From the NCBI GenBank assembly GCA_020446425.1, contig JAGRES010000019.1:1-64000 (forward strand): DNA of 64,000 bases, written 5' to 3'. A program made the translations under genes and the position numbers. The stretch comes from Sphingobium sp. GTDB taxonomy: Bacteria; Pseudomonadota; Alphaproteobacteria; Sphingomonadales; Sphingomonadaceae. Below the pieces are notes generated by a model, which was given only the letters and a program-made list of their open reading frames with translations, searched no databases and was not told the origin of the DNA. Shown one piece after another: positions 1 to 8,821 of this stretch; the stretch's first letter is position 1, and each line of letters begins with the position of its first letter.

Positions 1-7
1 CAGAAAC

Positions 8-226
8 TTATTTCTTCTTCTTCCGGCGTTCCGGGCCTTTGTAATTGGCGTCGGAGCCACTGGTGCGGCGGTCATGGCGCAGCAGGACCTGGCCCAGCCA
101 GCTCGTGCGCACATTTTCAGCCTCGGCGACGGCCTGCAGCGAGCCGAGCTCTTCATAGCGACGCTTGAGGCGTGCCGCCTCTTCATCAGAAACCACTTGT
201 TTCCAGAACATATCTGCCCACTCCAT
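8..226 (-). CDS. Small hypothetical protein with basic C-terminus
   Basis: A protein of about 72 residues that I do not recognise. It looks mostly helical and charged, and it ends in a strongly basic tail (GPERRKKKK) that could bind nucleic acid or ribosomes. No signal peptide or membrane segment is visible. The ATG at 226 is used here; a GTG at 232 and an ATG at 211, which is preceded by GGAG at a 9-base distance, are alternatives. It is divergent from the PPIase operon, with about 125 bp between them. Confidence 0.55.
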   Translation of the reverse strand: MEWADMFWKQVVSDEEAARLKRRYEELGSLQAVAEAENVRTSWLGQVLLRHDRRTSGSDANYKGPERRKKKK

Positions 227-260
227 CCGCACTGGACAACAGGAAATTGCCGGATTGAGG

Positions 261-276
261 TTAACAAATGGTAAAT
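261..276. promoter_or_regulatory. Weak CtrA-like site between divergent genes
   Basis: TTAA-N7-TAAA lies in the AT-rich gap between the small reverse gene and the PPIase operon. It differs by one base from the TTAA-N7-TTAA consensus of the alphaproteobacterial cell-cycle regulator CtrA. This is seen by eye only. Confidence 0.2.
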
Positions 277-350
277 ATGCCTCCGTTTATGGCGCTTTTC
301 CGCGCCTCGCGCTTGCGTCTCCCATCGAAAGGCCGTTAACAGCCCCGCTC

Positions 351-1010
351 ATGATTATCCGTCTGCTCCGTTTGCTATTGATCTGTCTGTGTTTTTCCGC
401 GGCGCCCCTGCGGGCGAGCGAACCCGCCAACCGCCCGACCCCCGGCTATGTGCGCGTGCTGCTGGAAACGACGAAAGGCAAGATCGTGGTCGCGGTCGAC
501 CTGAAGCGTGCGCCCAGAACCAGCCGGAACTTTCTGGCCTATGTCGATGACGGCAGGCTGGATGGCACCGAATTTTATCGTTCCGCGCGGCGCAAGGCGA
601 ACCCGAAGCTCGGCTATATTCAGGGCGGTATCCGCACCAATTTGCGCCGCGCCCTGCCCCCGGTGGCGCACGAGCCCACCACGGTCACCGATATCAAGCA
701 TCTCGATGCGACCATTTCCATGGCGCGCAAGGACCGGCTGGGCTCCGCCACCGGCAATTTCTTTCTAACCGTGGGGACGACGCCCTATATGGATGCCCAT
801 TCCGGCTATGCGGGATATGCCGCCTTCGGCCGGGTGGTGGCGGGCATGAATGTGGTGAAGCGCATTCTCGCGGTGCCCACCAGTGGAGGGACCGGGCCAA
901 TGAAGGGACAGATGATCGACGATCCGGTCAAGATCGTTCGCGCGCGACGAATTGATGGAAAGCCGCAGCCGACCAAATACCCCAGAGCCTGGCTGATCTG
1001 GGAACGATAG
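351..1010 (+). CDS. Periplasmic cyclophilin-type peptidyl-prolyl isomerase
   Basis: A 219-residue protein that should catalyse cis-trans isomerisation of Xaa-Pro bonds in exported proteins. The ATG at 351 gives a clear signal peptide (MIIRLLRLLLICLCFSAA, then an APLRA cleavage region); upstream in-frame starts add no sensible sequence. The cyclophilin fold shows in VRVLLETTKGKIVVAVDL near the mature N-terminus, the FYR segment, YIQGG and GSATGNFFLTVG. The active-site segment is divergent from the canonical FHR...QGGD, so catalytic activity is less certain than the fold. It is the first gene of a tight operon with the GST and the deacetylase (2- and 3-base gaps). Confidence 0.85.
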   Translation: MIIRLLRLLLICLCFSAAPLRASEPANRPTPGYVRVLLETTKGKIVVAVDLKRAPRTSRNFLAYVDDGRLDGTEFYRSARRKANPKLGYIQGGIRTNLRRALPPVAHEPTTVTDIKHLDATISMARKDRLGSATGNFFLTVGTTPYMDAHSGYAGYAAFGRVVAGMNVVKRILAVPTSGGTGPMKGQMIDDPVKIVRARRIDGKPQPTKYPRAWLIWER

Positions 1011-1012
1011 AC

Positions 1013-1645
1013 ATGGACGCTCTGCCCATCCTCTACAGTTTTCGCCGCTGCCCCTATGCGATGCGGGCGCGGCTGACCTTGTGGGTGAGCGGGCAGCGCT
1101 GTGAAATCCGTGAAATTGTGTTACGCGACAAGCCGCAGGAGATGCTGGCGTCCTCGCCCAAGGGGACCGTGCCGGTGCTGGTTCTGCCGGACGGAACCGT
1201 GGTCGACGAAAGCCTCGACATAATGCGCTGGGCATTGGCGCAAAATGACCCGGAAGAGTGGCTGGAGGGCGTTGACGAGGCGCTGATCGCGCAGAACGAC
1301 AGCACGTTCAAGCACCATCTCGACCGTTACAAATATCATACGCGATATGACAGCGACCCTATCGAGCATCGCGACGCATGTATGGATATGCTGGCAGTGC
1401 TGGAAGCGCGGCTGGCACGGCACGCCAATCTCTGCCGCAAGGACCGGTCCCTCACCGACATGGCGATCATGCCCTTCATCCGCCAGTTCGCGGCGACCGA
1501 CAGGGAATGGTTCGCCGCGCAGCCGCTGCCATATGTGCACAAATGGCTTGCATGCCATGAAACCTCCGACATCTTCCGCGCTATCATGATCAAGCTGGAG
1601 CCATGGCGGGTGGGCGATGCGCCAATTGAGTTCAGCGCCCCCTGA
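1013..1645 (+). CDS. Glutathione S-transferase family protein
   Basis: A 210-residue two-domain GST-type protein. The N-terminal thioredoxin-like domain starts LYSFRRCPYAMRAR, so the active-site position is a cysteine (CPYA). This is typical of glutaredoxin-2/omega-like GSTs that do thiol transfer and deglutathionylation rather than conjugation. The glutathione-binding cis-Pro segment (GTVPVLVLPDG) and the following DES motif are present near residues 45-65. The rest is the helical C-terminal domain. It is cytoplasmic and lies in an operon with the PPIase and the deacetylase. The substrate is unknown. Confidence 0.85.
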   Translation: MDALPILYSFRRCPYAMRARLTLWVSGQRCEIREIVLRDKPQEMLASSPKGTVPVLVLPDGTVVDESLDIMRWALAQNDPEEWLEGVDEALIAQNDSTFKHHLDRYKYHTRYDSDPIEHRDACMDMLAVLEARLARHANLCRKDRSLTDMAIMPFIRQFAATDREWFAAQPLPYVHKWLACHETSDIFRAIMIKLEPWRVGDAPIEFSAP

Positions 1646-1648
1646 CTC

Positions 1649-2566
1649 ATGCTGCATGTCGCGCACCATCCCGCCTATGTATCGCCCGCCGCACCGGGCA
1701 GCCGTTTCAGCTTCGACAAATATGGCATGGTGATGTTGGCGCTGAAGGAGAGCGACGCGTCCTTCACCCTGCATGAACCGGAACCGATGGAACGGCATTG
1801 GGTCGAGGCGGTGCACGATCCCGACTATGTCGAGGAAGTTGTCAGCCTTTCCGTACCCGCGCACAAGGAACGCCGGATCGGCTTTCCTATCATTGAACGG
1901 GTAATGCGGCGATCCTTCCTCTCTTCGGGCGGAACATGGCTCGCTGCCAATCTCGCTCTGGAACATGGTTATGCCGCCAATAGCGCGGGCGGCAGCCACC
2001 ATGCCCTGCCTGATACCGGTGCAGGCTATTGTGTGTTCAACGATCTCGCCATCACTGCCAACCGGCTAACCACCGAAGGCGTAGCAAGGCGCGTGCTGGT
2101 GCTAGACCTGGATGTGCATCAGGGCGACGGAACAGCGGTGCTGCTCGCGGGACGCGAAGATATATTCACGCTCTCCATCCACGCCGAGCGCAATTTCCCA
2201 GCGCGCAAGGCTCGGTCATCGCTGGATATCGGCTTGCCCGATAACATAAATGACGTGGAATATATCGACACGCTGATGTCCGTGCTCCCGCAGGTGCTGG
2301 ACGACTTCCACCCGGAGATCATTCTCTATCAGGCCGGTGTGGACCCCCATGCCGAGGACCGGCTGGGCAGGCTGGCGCTCAGCGATGCCGGTCTCGAAGT
2401 ACGTGACAGGACCGTGATCCGCGAGGCGCGAACACGTGGTATAGCAGTGGCGAGTACATTGGGCGGAGGTTATGGCGACGACAAGGCGGAGATAGCCCGG
2501 CGTCATGTCGCATCCATGCTGGCAATGGCCGATGAGAACCGCGCCATGGGTCCACGCCATGGTTGA
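1649..2566 (+). CDS. Histone deacetylase-family hydrolase
   Basis: A 305-residue arginase/deacetylase-fold protein of the bacterial HDAC-like family (AcuC and acetylpolyamine amidohydrolase relatives). The active-site features are visible: GGSHHA with the paired catalytic histidines, the zinc-binding DLDVHQGDG, and the second zinc aspartate in LYQAGVDPHAEDRLG. It should remove acetyl groups from a small amine or a lysine side chain; the real substrate cannot be read from sequence. It follows the GST by three bases and is the last gene of the operon. Confidence 0.88.
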   Translation: MLHVAHHPAYVSPAAPGSRFSFDKYGMVMLALKESDASFTLHEPEPMERHWVEAVHDPDYVEEVVSLSVPAHKERRIGFPIIERVMRRSFLSSGGTWLAANLALEHGYAANSAGGSHHALPDTGAGYCVFNDLAITANRLTTEGVARRVLVLDLDVHQGDGTAVLLAGREDIFTLSIHAERNFPARKARSSLDIGLPDNINDVEYIDTLMSVLPQVLDDFHPEIILYQAGVDPHAEDRLGRLALSDAGLEVRDRTVIREARTRGIAVASTLGGGYGDDKAEIARRHVASMLAMADENRAMGPRHG

Positions 2567-2581
2567 GCTTCTATTCCGGTT

Positions 2582-3445
2582 TCACTTTTCCCCGGCCTTG
2601 GCGCTGGCATAGGCTTGTGTCCCGAGATGATCGACATGATCATCGGGCAGCACGTCCTCCGGCGCTATGGCGTCCTGTCCGGCAAGAGTGGCATATAGTG
2701 GCGCAAAGTCGGTTTCCAACGTCTGCCTGAGCAGATCCTCAAAGCTGTCGATCACGAAATAGCTCTGCTGGAAATCATCAATACGGTAATCGGTGCGCAT
2801 CACGCGCATCAGGTCAAAACCGATGCGGTTGGGCGAAGCATCCTCTAGCGAAAATACGGACTCCGATGCCGACGAAACGATACCCGCGCCATAGATGCGC
2901 AGGCCCTCATCATACCTGATGAGGCCGAATTCCACAGTGTACCAGTAAAGCCTCGCCAGATTGGTGAGCGCACCCATGCCGTTGGCGCGCTGACCGCCGC
3001 GTCCATAGGCTTCCATATAATCGGCGAATACCGGGTGGGCGAGCATCGGCACATGGCCGAATACATCATGAAAGACATCCGGTTCCTGAAGATAATCAAT
3101 CTCCTCCGGCTTGCGAATAAAGCGCCCCGCGACGAAACGCCGATTGGCGAGATGATCGAAGAAAACATCGTCGGGCACCAGCCCCGGCACGGCCACGACC
3201 TGCCAGCCGGTCGCCTTCATCAACCGCTCCGACAGTTCCTCAAAGCGGGGAATACCGGGCCGGTCCATGCGTAATATGTCCAGCCCGTCCATAAATTCCG
3301 GCACGGCGCGACCGGGCAGCAATTTCGCCTGCCGCTCGAACAGCCTGTCCCACATCGCGTGGTCGGCAGGGGTATAGCTGTCCCAATCCTGCGGGATCAC
3401 ATGATCGGGCGCGATTTCTGCTTTCAAAACATCAATTTGAACCAT
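2582..3445 (-). CDS. phhA: Phenylalanine 4-monooxygenase
   Basis: A 287-residue pterin-dependent, non-haem iron aromatic amino acid hydroxylase that converts phenylalanine to tyrosine with O2 and tetrahydropterin. The iron ligands are recognisable as His126 and His131 (in FHDVFGHVP) and Glu172 (in YWYTVEFGL). The length matches bacterial single-domain enzymes without the eukaryotic ACT regulatory region. Pterin carbinolamine dehydratase (phhB) is not adjacent. The upstream bases on the coding strand contain a TATAAC-like -10 close to the start. Confidence 0.95.
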   Translation of the reverse strand: MVQIDVLKAEIAPDHVIPQDWDSYTPADHAMWDRLFERQAKLLPGRAVPEFMDGLDILRMDRPGIPRFEELSERLMKATGWQVVAVPGLVPDDVFFDHLANRRFVAGRFIRKPEEIDYLQEPDVFHDVFGHVPMLAHPVFADYMEAYGRGGQRANGMGALTNLARLYWYTVEFGLIRYDEGLRIYGAGIVSSASESVFSLEDASPNRIGFDLMRVMRTDYRIDDFQQSYFVIDSFEDLLRQTLETDFAPLYATLAGQDAIAPEDVLPDDHVDHLGTQAYASAKAGEK

Positions 3446-3511
3446 TATGTTATAATGCCACAGCCTCTATTAAGAGTCGATATATGGTCCTCTGGGCCCG
3501 TCACTTAATGC

Positions 3512-5836
3512 TCAAACCGGATTGCCCATCTCGTCGCGCAGCACTTCGCGGCGGCCGACATGGTTGGGCGGGCCGACCAGCCCTTCTTCCTCCATCCGCT
3601 CAATCAGGCGCGCCGCGCTGTTATAGCCGACGCGCAGCTGCCGCTGGAGCCAGCTGGTCGATGCTTTCTGGCTTTCGAACACGAGCTGGCATGCCTTGCG
3701 ATATTGCTGTTCCTCCGGGCTGTCGTCGCCCAGGTCCACGCCATCGAGTGCGAAGCTGCCGTCTTCCGGCTCTTCGGTGACAGCGCTTATATAATCGGGC
3801 TTGCCCTGCGCACGCCAATGGTCGGCAACCGCGCGCACCTCATCATCCGACACAAACGGGCCATGCACGCGCGTCAAACCCTTGCCGCCTGCCATGTAGA
3901 GCATGTCGCCCTTGCCGAGCAGCTGCTCCGCACCCTGCTCGCCCAATATGGTGCGGCTGTCGATCTTGCTGGTGACGAAGAAGCTGATGCGCGTCGGCAG
4001 GTTCGCCTTGATGACGCCGGTGATGACGTCAACCGAGGGGCGCTGCGTCGCGAGGATCAGGTGGATGCCCGCCGCACGCGCCTTTTGCGCCAGCCGCTGA
4101 ATCAGGAACTCGACCTCCTTGCCCGCCGTCATCATCAGGTCGGCGAGCTCATCGACCACCACCACGATCTGCGGCAGCGGCTGATAATCGAGCTGCTCTT
4201 CCTCATAGATCGGCTGGTGCGTTTCCGGGTCATAGCCGGTCTGAACACGGCGGCCGAGCGGCTTGCCCTTGGCGATGGCGGCGCGCACTTTCTCGTTATA
4301 GTTGGCGAGGTTGCGCACCGAGATGGACGCCATCATACGATAGCGGTCCTCCATCTGCTCGACCGCCCATTTAAGCGCGCGGATCGCCTTGGCGGGCTCT
4401 GTCACGACCGGCGAGAGCAGGTGCGGAATGTCGTCATAAATGCTGAGTTCCAGCATCTTCGGGTCGATCATGATGAGGCGCAGATCGTCCGGCGTCATCC
4501 GGTAGAGCAGCGAGAGGATCATGCAGTTGAGGCCGACCGACTTACCCGAACCAGTGGTACCCGCGATCAGCAGATGCGGCATCGGCGCGAGGTCGGCGAT
4601 GATCGGTTCACCGCTGATATTCTTGCCGAGGATGATAGGTAGCGTGGATTTCTGGTCGGCGAACGCCTCGCTGGTGATGAGCTCCCGCAATACCACGCTC
4701 TCGCGCTTGGCATTGGGCAGCTCGATACCCATCACCGTGCGCCCGGGAATAACCGCGACGCGCGCCGACAATGCCGACATATTGCGCGCGATATCATCGG
4801 CGAGCTGAATGACGCGGCTGGCCTTGATGCCCGGCGCAGGCTCCAGCTCATACATAGTGACGACCGGACCGGGACGAACCTCGGTCACATTGCCCTTCAC
4901 ATGGAAATCGTCGAGCACACTCTCGAGCAGCCGCGCATTACGCTCCAGCCCCGCCTTGTCGATGCTGGGCGCGCTGCTCGGCGGCGGTTCGGTAAGCAGT
5001 TCAGGGGATGGCAATATTGCAGCGGCAGCACCGTGGCCGAACAGGTCCTCCTGCTTGGCGGCAGGTGTGTTTGCAGACTTTCGAGCGGGTGGCAGCTCGG
5101 GCGAACGGATGTTAATCGGCGGCTTCGGCTCGGCGCTGACTGGCCTGCGCGGCTCAGCCTTGCGTGGCTCGTCCTGATCCTGCACCGCTTCGCGTTCACC
5201 GCTGCGGCCGCGCAAAAAGGCGAAGCTCGGAAAGCTGACAGCCGCAAGGGTGAACAAAGGCCGTTCCAGCCGCCACGAGCGATAGCATATCCATATGCCG
5301 CCAGCGATCAGCGCGACGATAAGTCCCCATTCGATCCAGCGGCTCCAGCCGGCGCCCGCAAGCGAGGTAAGATTGAGGGTCTGGCGCCCGATTAATTGCG
5401 CGAACAGGCCGCCGCGCCCCGCAGGCAGGCCGACAGGCATGTCATGCGCGATCAAATCCAGCCCGGTGCCGAGCAACAACATGCCGCCAAGACACTGGCC
5501 CAGTTGCTTGCTCCAACCCTGCATGTCGTCATCAATCCACATGCGGCGTGCAAAGGTAGCGAGCAGGGGCAGCAGCAGCACCGCGCTCAAGCCCGCAATG
5601 AACAATAGAAAACCGGCGAGATAGGAGCCGGGAACGCCCATGATGTTGTCCGCACCGCCACTGGCCGCTGTGCTGATCGACGGGTCGCTTTCATGATAGT
5701 CGAGCAAAGCAAGCGCCGTGAACAGAATGAAGCCAGCCAGCGCGATCGCGCCCATAAGCTGGCCAGCGCGCAGCAGGCTGCGCTTCAACATGGTGCGCCA
5801 GTCAGAACTGCGCTTTGCCGGTGCCCGGCTCGCCAT
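3512..5836 (-). CDS. ftsK: DNA translocase FtsK
   Basis: A DNA pump of about 774 residues that acts at the division septum to clear chromosome termini and support dimer resolution. Four N-terminal membrane segments are followed by a Pro/Ala-rich linker (roughly residues 205-290). Then comes the alpha-beta motor with Walker A GTTGSGKS near residue 430, and a C-terminal winged-helix gamma domain (STSWLQRQLRVGYNSAARL) that reads polar KOPS sequences. The ATG at 5836 follows a GGGGATA purine stretch; an ATG 14 codons upstream (5878) is possible. The linker is short, as in many alphaproteobacteria. Confidence 0.95.
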   Translation of the reverse strand: MASRAPAKRSSDWRTMLKRSLLRAGQLMGAIALAGFILFTALALLDYHESDPSISTAASGGADNIMGVPGSYLAGFLLFIAGLSAVLLLPLLATFARRMWIDDDMQGWSKQLGQCLGGMLLLGTGLDLIAHDMPVGLPAGRGGLFAQLIGRQTLNLTSLAGAGWSRWIEWGLIVALIAGGIWICYRSWRLERPLFTLAAVSFPSFAFLRGRSGEREAVQDQDEPRKAEPRRPVSAEPKPPINIRSPELPPARKSANTPAAKQEDLFGHGAAAAILPSPELLTEPPPSSAPSIDKAGLERNARLLESVLDDFHVKGNVTEVRPGPVVTMYELEPAPGIKASRVIQLADDIARNMSALSARVAVIPGRTVMGIELPNAKRESVVLRELITSEAFADQKSTLPIILGKNISGEPIIADLAPMPHLLIAGTTGSGKSVGLNCMILSLLYRMTPDDLRLIMIDPKMLELSIYDDIPHLLSPVVTEPAKAIRALKWAVEQMEDRYRMMASISVRNLANYNEKVRAAIAKGKPLGRRVQTGYDPETHQPIYEEEQLDYQPLPQIVVVVDELADLMMTAGKEVEFLIQRLAQKARAAGIHLILATQRPSVDVITGVIKANLPTRISFFVTSKIDSRTILGEQGAEQLLGKGDMLYMAGGKGLTRVHGPFVSDDEVRAVADHWRAQGKPDYISAVTEEPEDGSFALDGVDLGDDSPEEQQYRKACQLVFESQKASTSWLQRQLRVGYNSAARLIERMEEEGLVGPPNHVGRREVLRDEMGNPV

Positions 5837-5922
5837 TGTCGTATCCCCGAATATTTCCGATTTGTTCCCATGCGCCACAATGCCCTTAGCGATGACTCCG
5901 CGTCAAGAGTCCAGGCGTTCAA

Positions 5923-6834
5923 TCATGCCGTTTCAGCCTCGATATGCGCAGCGAGGCGGGGTTTTTCACGCGCCGCCACGAAACATGCGGCGATGATCAG
6001 CACAACACCCGCTATCACCGCCCAGGTCACATGCTCATCGAAAACCAGCCATCCAAACAAGGCCGCCCAAGCAAAGGCGCTATATTCGATAGGGATCAAA
6101 CGGCTGGCAGGCGCCCGTGCATAGGCCTTCGCCAATATCATTTGCGAGCAGACCGCCAGCACAGCGGACATGACCACAAAGGGCAGCATGTCGATGCTCC
6201 ACCACTTCAACAGCCAGGGCGCGAATGGCAGCAGCACCATCAGCACCAACATGTTCTGAAAGAAGGCGATTTCGATGGCGCTGGCGACCTGCGCCTGCTG
6301 GCGCTGTACGACCAGATTGGCGGCGAACATTACGGCAGACACCAGCACCGCTACCACACCCCATAATGCGCCAGAGTCATATTGCCCGCTGAGCCGGTGC
6401 GACACGATAACGACCACCCCCGCCAGACCCAATATAGCGGCGATGACGGAATAGCGGCTGATCTGTTCCTTGAGCAGGATCGCCGAAAGATAGAGCGCTA
6501 TGACAGGGGCGATGAAAGACAGGGCAATCGCTTCGGCGAGAGGCATGCGGGTCAGCGCCCAGAAGAACAGCACCGCCATCGGACCGATCAGGGCCGCGCG
6601 CACGATATGCAACCTCAACACTTTCTTTTCCGGCCATGGGTTGCGCATAGCCAGCATGCCACAGCCGCTGATGAAGGTGCCCAATATGTTGCGCCAGAAG
6701 ACGGCGCTGTAAGCCCCGATTGCGATCGCAAGGCCCTTCATCGCCACATCCATGATGGAAAACAGGGCAACACCGGCCACACACAGCATTATTGCAGCAA
6801 CGAGCGTCTTGGGATCGCCGGGCGAGTTCGTCAT
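5923..6834 (-). CDS. DMT/EamA-family transporter
   Basis: A 303-residue inner-membrane protein with about ten hydrophobic helices in two EamA repeats, the usual size for drug/metabolite transporters. The substrate is unknown. The ATG at 6834 overlaps the stop of the upstream nucleotidyltransferase gene by the ATGA arrangement, so the two are translationally coupled. A longer reading frame upstream of this ATG only covers the antiparallel-frame part of the nucleotidyltransferase and is not needed. Confidence 0.85.
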   Translation of the reverse strand: MTNSPGDPKTLVAAIMLCVAGVALFSIMDVAMKGLAIAIGAYSAVFWRNILGTFISGCGMLAMRNPWPEKKVLRLHIVRAALIGPMAVLFFWALTRMPLAEAIALSFIAPVIALYLSAILLKEQISRYSVIAAILGLAGVVVIVSHRLSGQYDSGALWGVVAVLVSAVMFAANLVVQRQQAQVASAIEIAFFQNMLVLMVLLPFAPWLLKWWSIDMLPFVVMSAVLAVCSQMILAKAYARAPASRLIPIEYSAFAWAALFGWLVFDEHVTWAVIAGVVLIIAACFVAAREKPRLAAHIEAETA

Positions 6835-7619
6835 GCTGCGCGTCGGGCCATGATCTGCTCGATCAGGGCAATATCGTCCTGCTTGTCGGCGTCGATGCAG
6901 GCTTCCGCGAAGGGCAAGGGTACAATGCGCGTCTGTGCACCCAGCCGCCGACCTGCACGCGCTATCGCCTGATGAATGCTCAGCAATCGCAGCGCGGCTC
7001 CCAGCAGTAGCGCAGGGCCAAAAGCGGAGATGATCTTCCAGCCCTTTTTGCGGTCTTGCTCGATATCGCGCCATTTCGCGAGCACATTGCGCGCCTGCCC
7101 ACTGCCCAACCAGAACAGGTTGGCGCCTGACCATGCGCCGCCCCGGAATTTGAGCCATGTCCGGCGTGACTGGGGGTAGCGCGTCAGCAGAACCTGTCGT
7201 TCAACCATGGCGGCGGCGATGTCTGCGCCGCCGGAACCGGCGACGAACGCGTCGATCATCGGCGCATCGAGCAGCACATTATCAGCAGTCGTCACCAGTA
7301 TGGGAAAATCGCCACCTTCGCCATCCAGCCAGTCGAGCAGGGACTGGCTGATCCCGCTTCCGCTTGCATGCAATTCGATCTTGTCATGCGTGCGCAGCCA
7401 TTCCGTATGCGGATGGCCGGTCAGGATTTCGGGCTGCTGCGCCATCAGGACGATACGGTCGATATGCGGATGATCGGCCAATGTTCTGGCCACATGATCA
7501 ATCATCGGACGACCGGCAATCGGCACCAGTGCCTTTGTCGCCACACCTGCGGCATCGGCCAAAGGGTCCACCCCGGGACGGCTGCCCGCGAGAACCAGCG
7601 CTGTTATCCTCTCCTGCAT
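6831..7619 (-). CDS. Nucleotidyltransferase (NTP_transferase family)
   Basis: A 262-residue protein. The N-terminus ALVLAGSRPG, with KALVPIAGRPMIDHV following, is the nucleotide-binding signature of MobA/GlmU/IspD-like sugar- or alcohol-phosphate nucleotidyltransferases. A TTADN segment near residue 110 fits the metal-binding aspartate. The product could be an NDP-sugar or CDP-alcohol. It is coupled to the downstream transporter and divergent from a lipid kinase, which hints at envelope lipid or glycan metabolism. That link is inference. Confidence 0.75.
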   Translation of the reverse strand: MQERITALVLAGSRPGVDPLADAAGVATKALVPIAGRPMIDHVARTLADHPHIDRIVLMAQQPEILTGHPHTEWLRTHDKIELHASGSGISQSLLDWLDGEGGDFPILVTTADNVLLDAPMIDAFVAGSGGADIAAAMVERQVLLTRYPQSRRTWLKFRGGAWSGANLFWLGSGQARNVLAKWRDIEQDRKKGWKIISAFGPALLLGAALRLLSIHQAIARAGRRLGAQTRIVPLPFAEACIDADKQDDIALIEQIMARRAA

Positions 7620-7687
7620 CGGCGCTGCATAACGGGGATTGAGGCCAAGCGCACGGCACTTTTTACGCAGCGCGGCGTTTACCGCTC

Positions 7688-8506
7688 ATGACCGATTTCT
7701 GGCTGATCGCCAACAGCATGGGCGGCTCCACCGATGAAGCCATGATTTCCGCCGTTCGGGATAGCATGACGGCGCAGGGATATGATCTTGCCGGTAAAAC
7801 TGACCTGTCCCGTGAAGAGCTGCCGCGTCTGGATGGGAATATACCCGGCATGATTGTCAGTCTGGGCGGCGATGGCACTGCAAACGCCGTGATCGACAGA
7901 TATGGTAGTGAGCAAGGGCCACAACTGCTTATTCTACCCGGCGGCACGATGAACCTGCTTGCGTCAAAACTGCATGGCGATGCCGATAGCAGCGAAATCA
8001 TCGGACGGCTTTCCGAGCCACCGCATATCACTTCGCTGCCCTACGTGGAGGGGCCAGATTTCCGGTCGTTGGTTGGGATTATCGCTGGCCCGACCGCCTA
8101 TTGGGGCGATGTCAGGGAAGATTTGCGTCAGGGTTCCCTCACAGCATTGGCGGAGGATGTGCCCGCCGCGCTGGAAGCGACCTTCGGCGAGTCGGCCATT
8201 CGCATTGCCGGAGAGGAAGGCGGCCATTCAGCGCTATTTGTCGAAGCGCGTGACGATGGACTGCGCGTACATGACATATTGGCCGAAAATATCATGGATC
8301 TCGCCCAACATGGCTGGGCGTGGCTGAATCGAGAATTTCTCGGCGGACCAACGCGGCAGATTAATACAGGTCAGCACATCATCATCGAGGATGAGGATGG
8401 GGAAATAGCGCTGCTGGTCGATGGCGAACGGCGTTCGGCGCGCGCTCCGTTAAAACTCGAATGGAAATCATGCCCCGCGCGCTTTGTCACCACACTCCGC
8501 AGTTGA
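7688..8506 (+). CDS. Diacylglycerol/lipid kinase family protein
   Basis: A 272-residue DAGK-catalytic-domain protein. The nucleotide-binding glycine motif is VSLGGDGTANAV near residues 57-68, followed by LLILPGGTMNLLA. It probably phosphorylates a diacylglycerol-like or sphingoid lipid at the inner membrane. It is somewhat short and its N-terminus is reduced, but the GGDGT core is intact. The organism type makes a sphingolipid substrate conceivable; nothing in the sequence proves it. Confidence 0.8.
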   Translation: MTDFWLIANSMGGSTDEAMISAVRDSMTAQGYDLAGKTDLSREELPRLDGNIPGMIVSLGGDGTANAVIDRYGSEQGPQLLILPGGTMNLLASKLHGDADSSEIIGRLSEPPHITSLPYVEGPDFRSLVGIIAGPTAYWGDVREDLRQGSLTALAEDVPAALEATFGESAIRIAGEEGGHSALFVEARDDGLRVHDILAENIMDLAQHGWAWLNREFLGGPTRQINTGQHIIIEDEDGEIALLVDGERRSARAPLKLEWKSCPARFVTTLRS

Positions 8507-8539
8507 TAATCGGCGCGACTGAGGCTAGGCGCTCAGCTC

Positions 8540-8821
8540 ATGACCGATAGCGACAACAGCCCCGCGCCAACCGCAACCGACACACCGCCCGACCGTCTGG
8601 CGGTCAACCCGCGCAGCCCCCATTTCGATATGGAAGTGCTGAAGCGCGGCATCGGCATCCGTTTCAAGGACCGGGTGCGCACCGACGTAGAGGAATATTG
8701 CATTTCGGAAGGCTGGGTCCGGGTCGCCGCAGGCAAGACGCGTGACCGGCATGGCCAGCCGCTGACGATCAAGCTCAACGGCCCGGTCGAAGCCTGGTAC
8801 GAAGACGTCAAGCAGGACTGA
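8540..8821 (+). CDS. DUF3297 family protein
   Basis: A 93-residue soluble protein matching the DUF3297 pattern I know from proteobacteria: [15 protein letters not shown], then [18 protein letters not shown] and a C-terminal segment ending in YEDVKQD. Its function is unknown. It follows the lipid kinase after 33 bases and may be cotranscribed. Its end overlaps the convergent recF end by 14 bases. Confidence 0.85.
   Translation: MTDSDNSPAPTATDTPPDRLAVNPRSPHFDMEVLKRGIGIRFKDRVRTDVEEYCISEGWVRVAAGKTRDRHGQPLTIKLNGPVEAWYEDVKQD

Noticed and set aside
165-350. Longer start for the PPIase
   Set aside because: The extra residues precede a clear signal peptide and overlap the divergent promoter region.
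3560-4642. 360-residue open frame antisense to ftsK
   Set aside because: It lies wholly within the FtsK motor domain, is Arg/His-rich without domain features, and has no supporting context.
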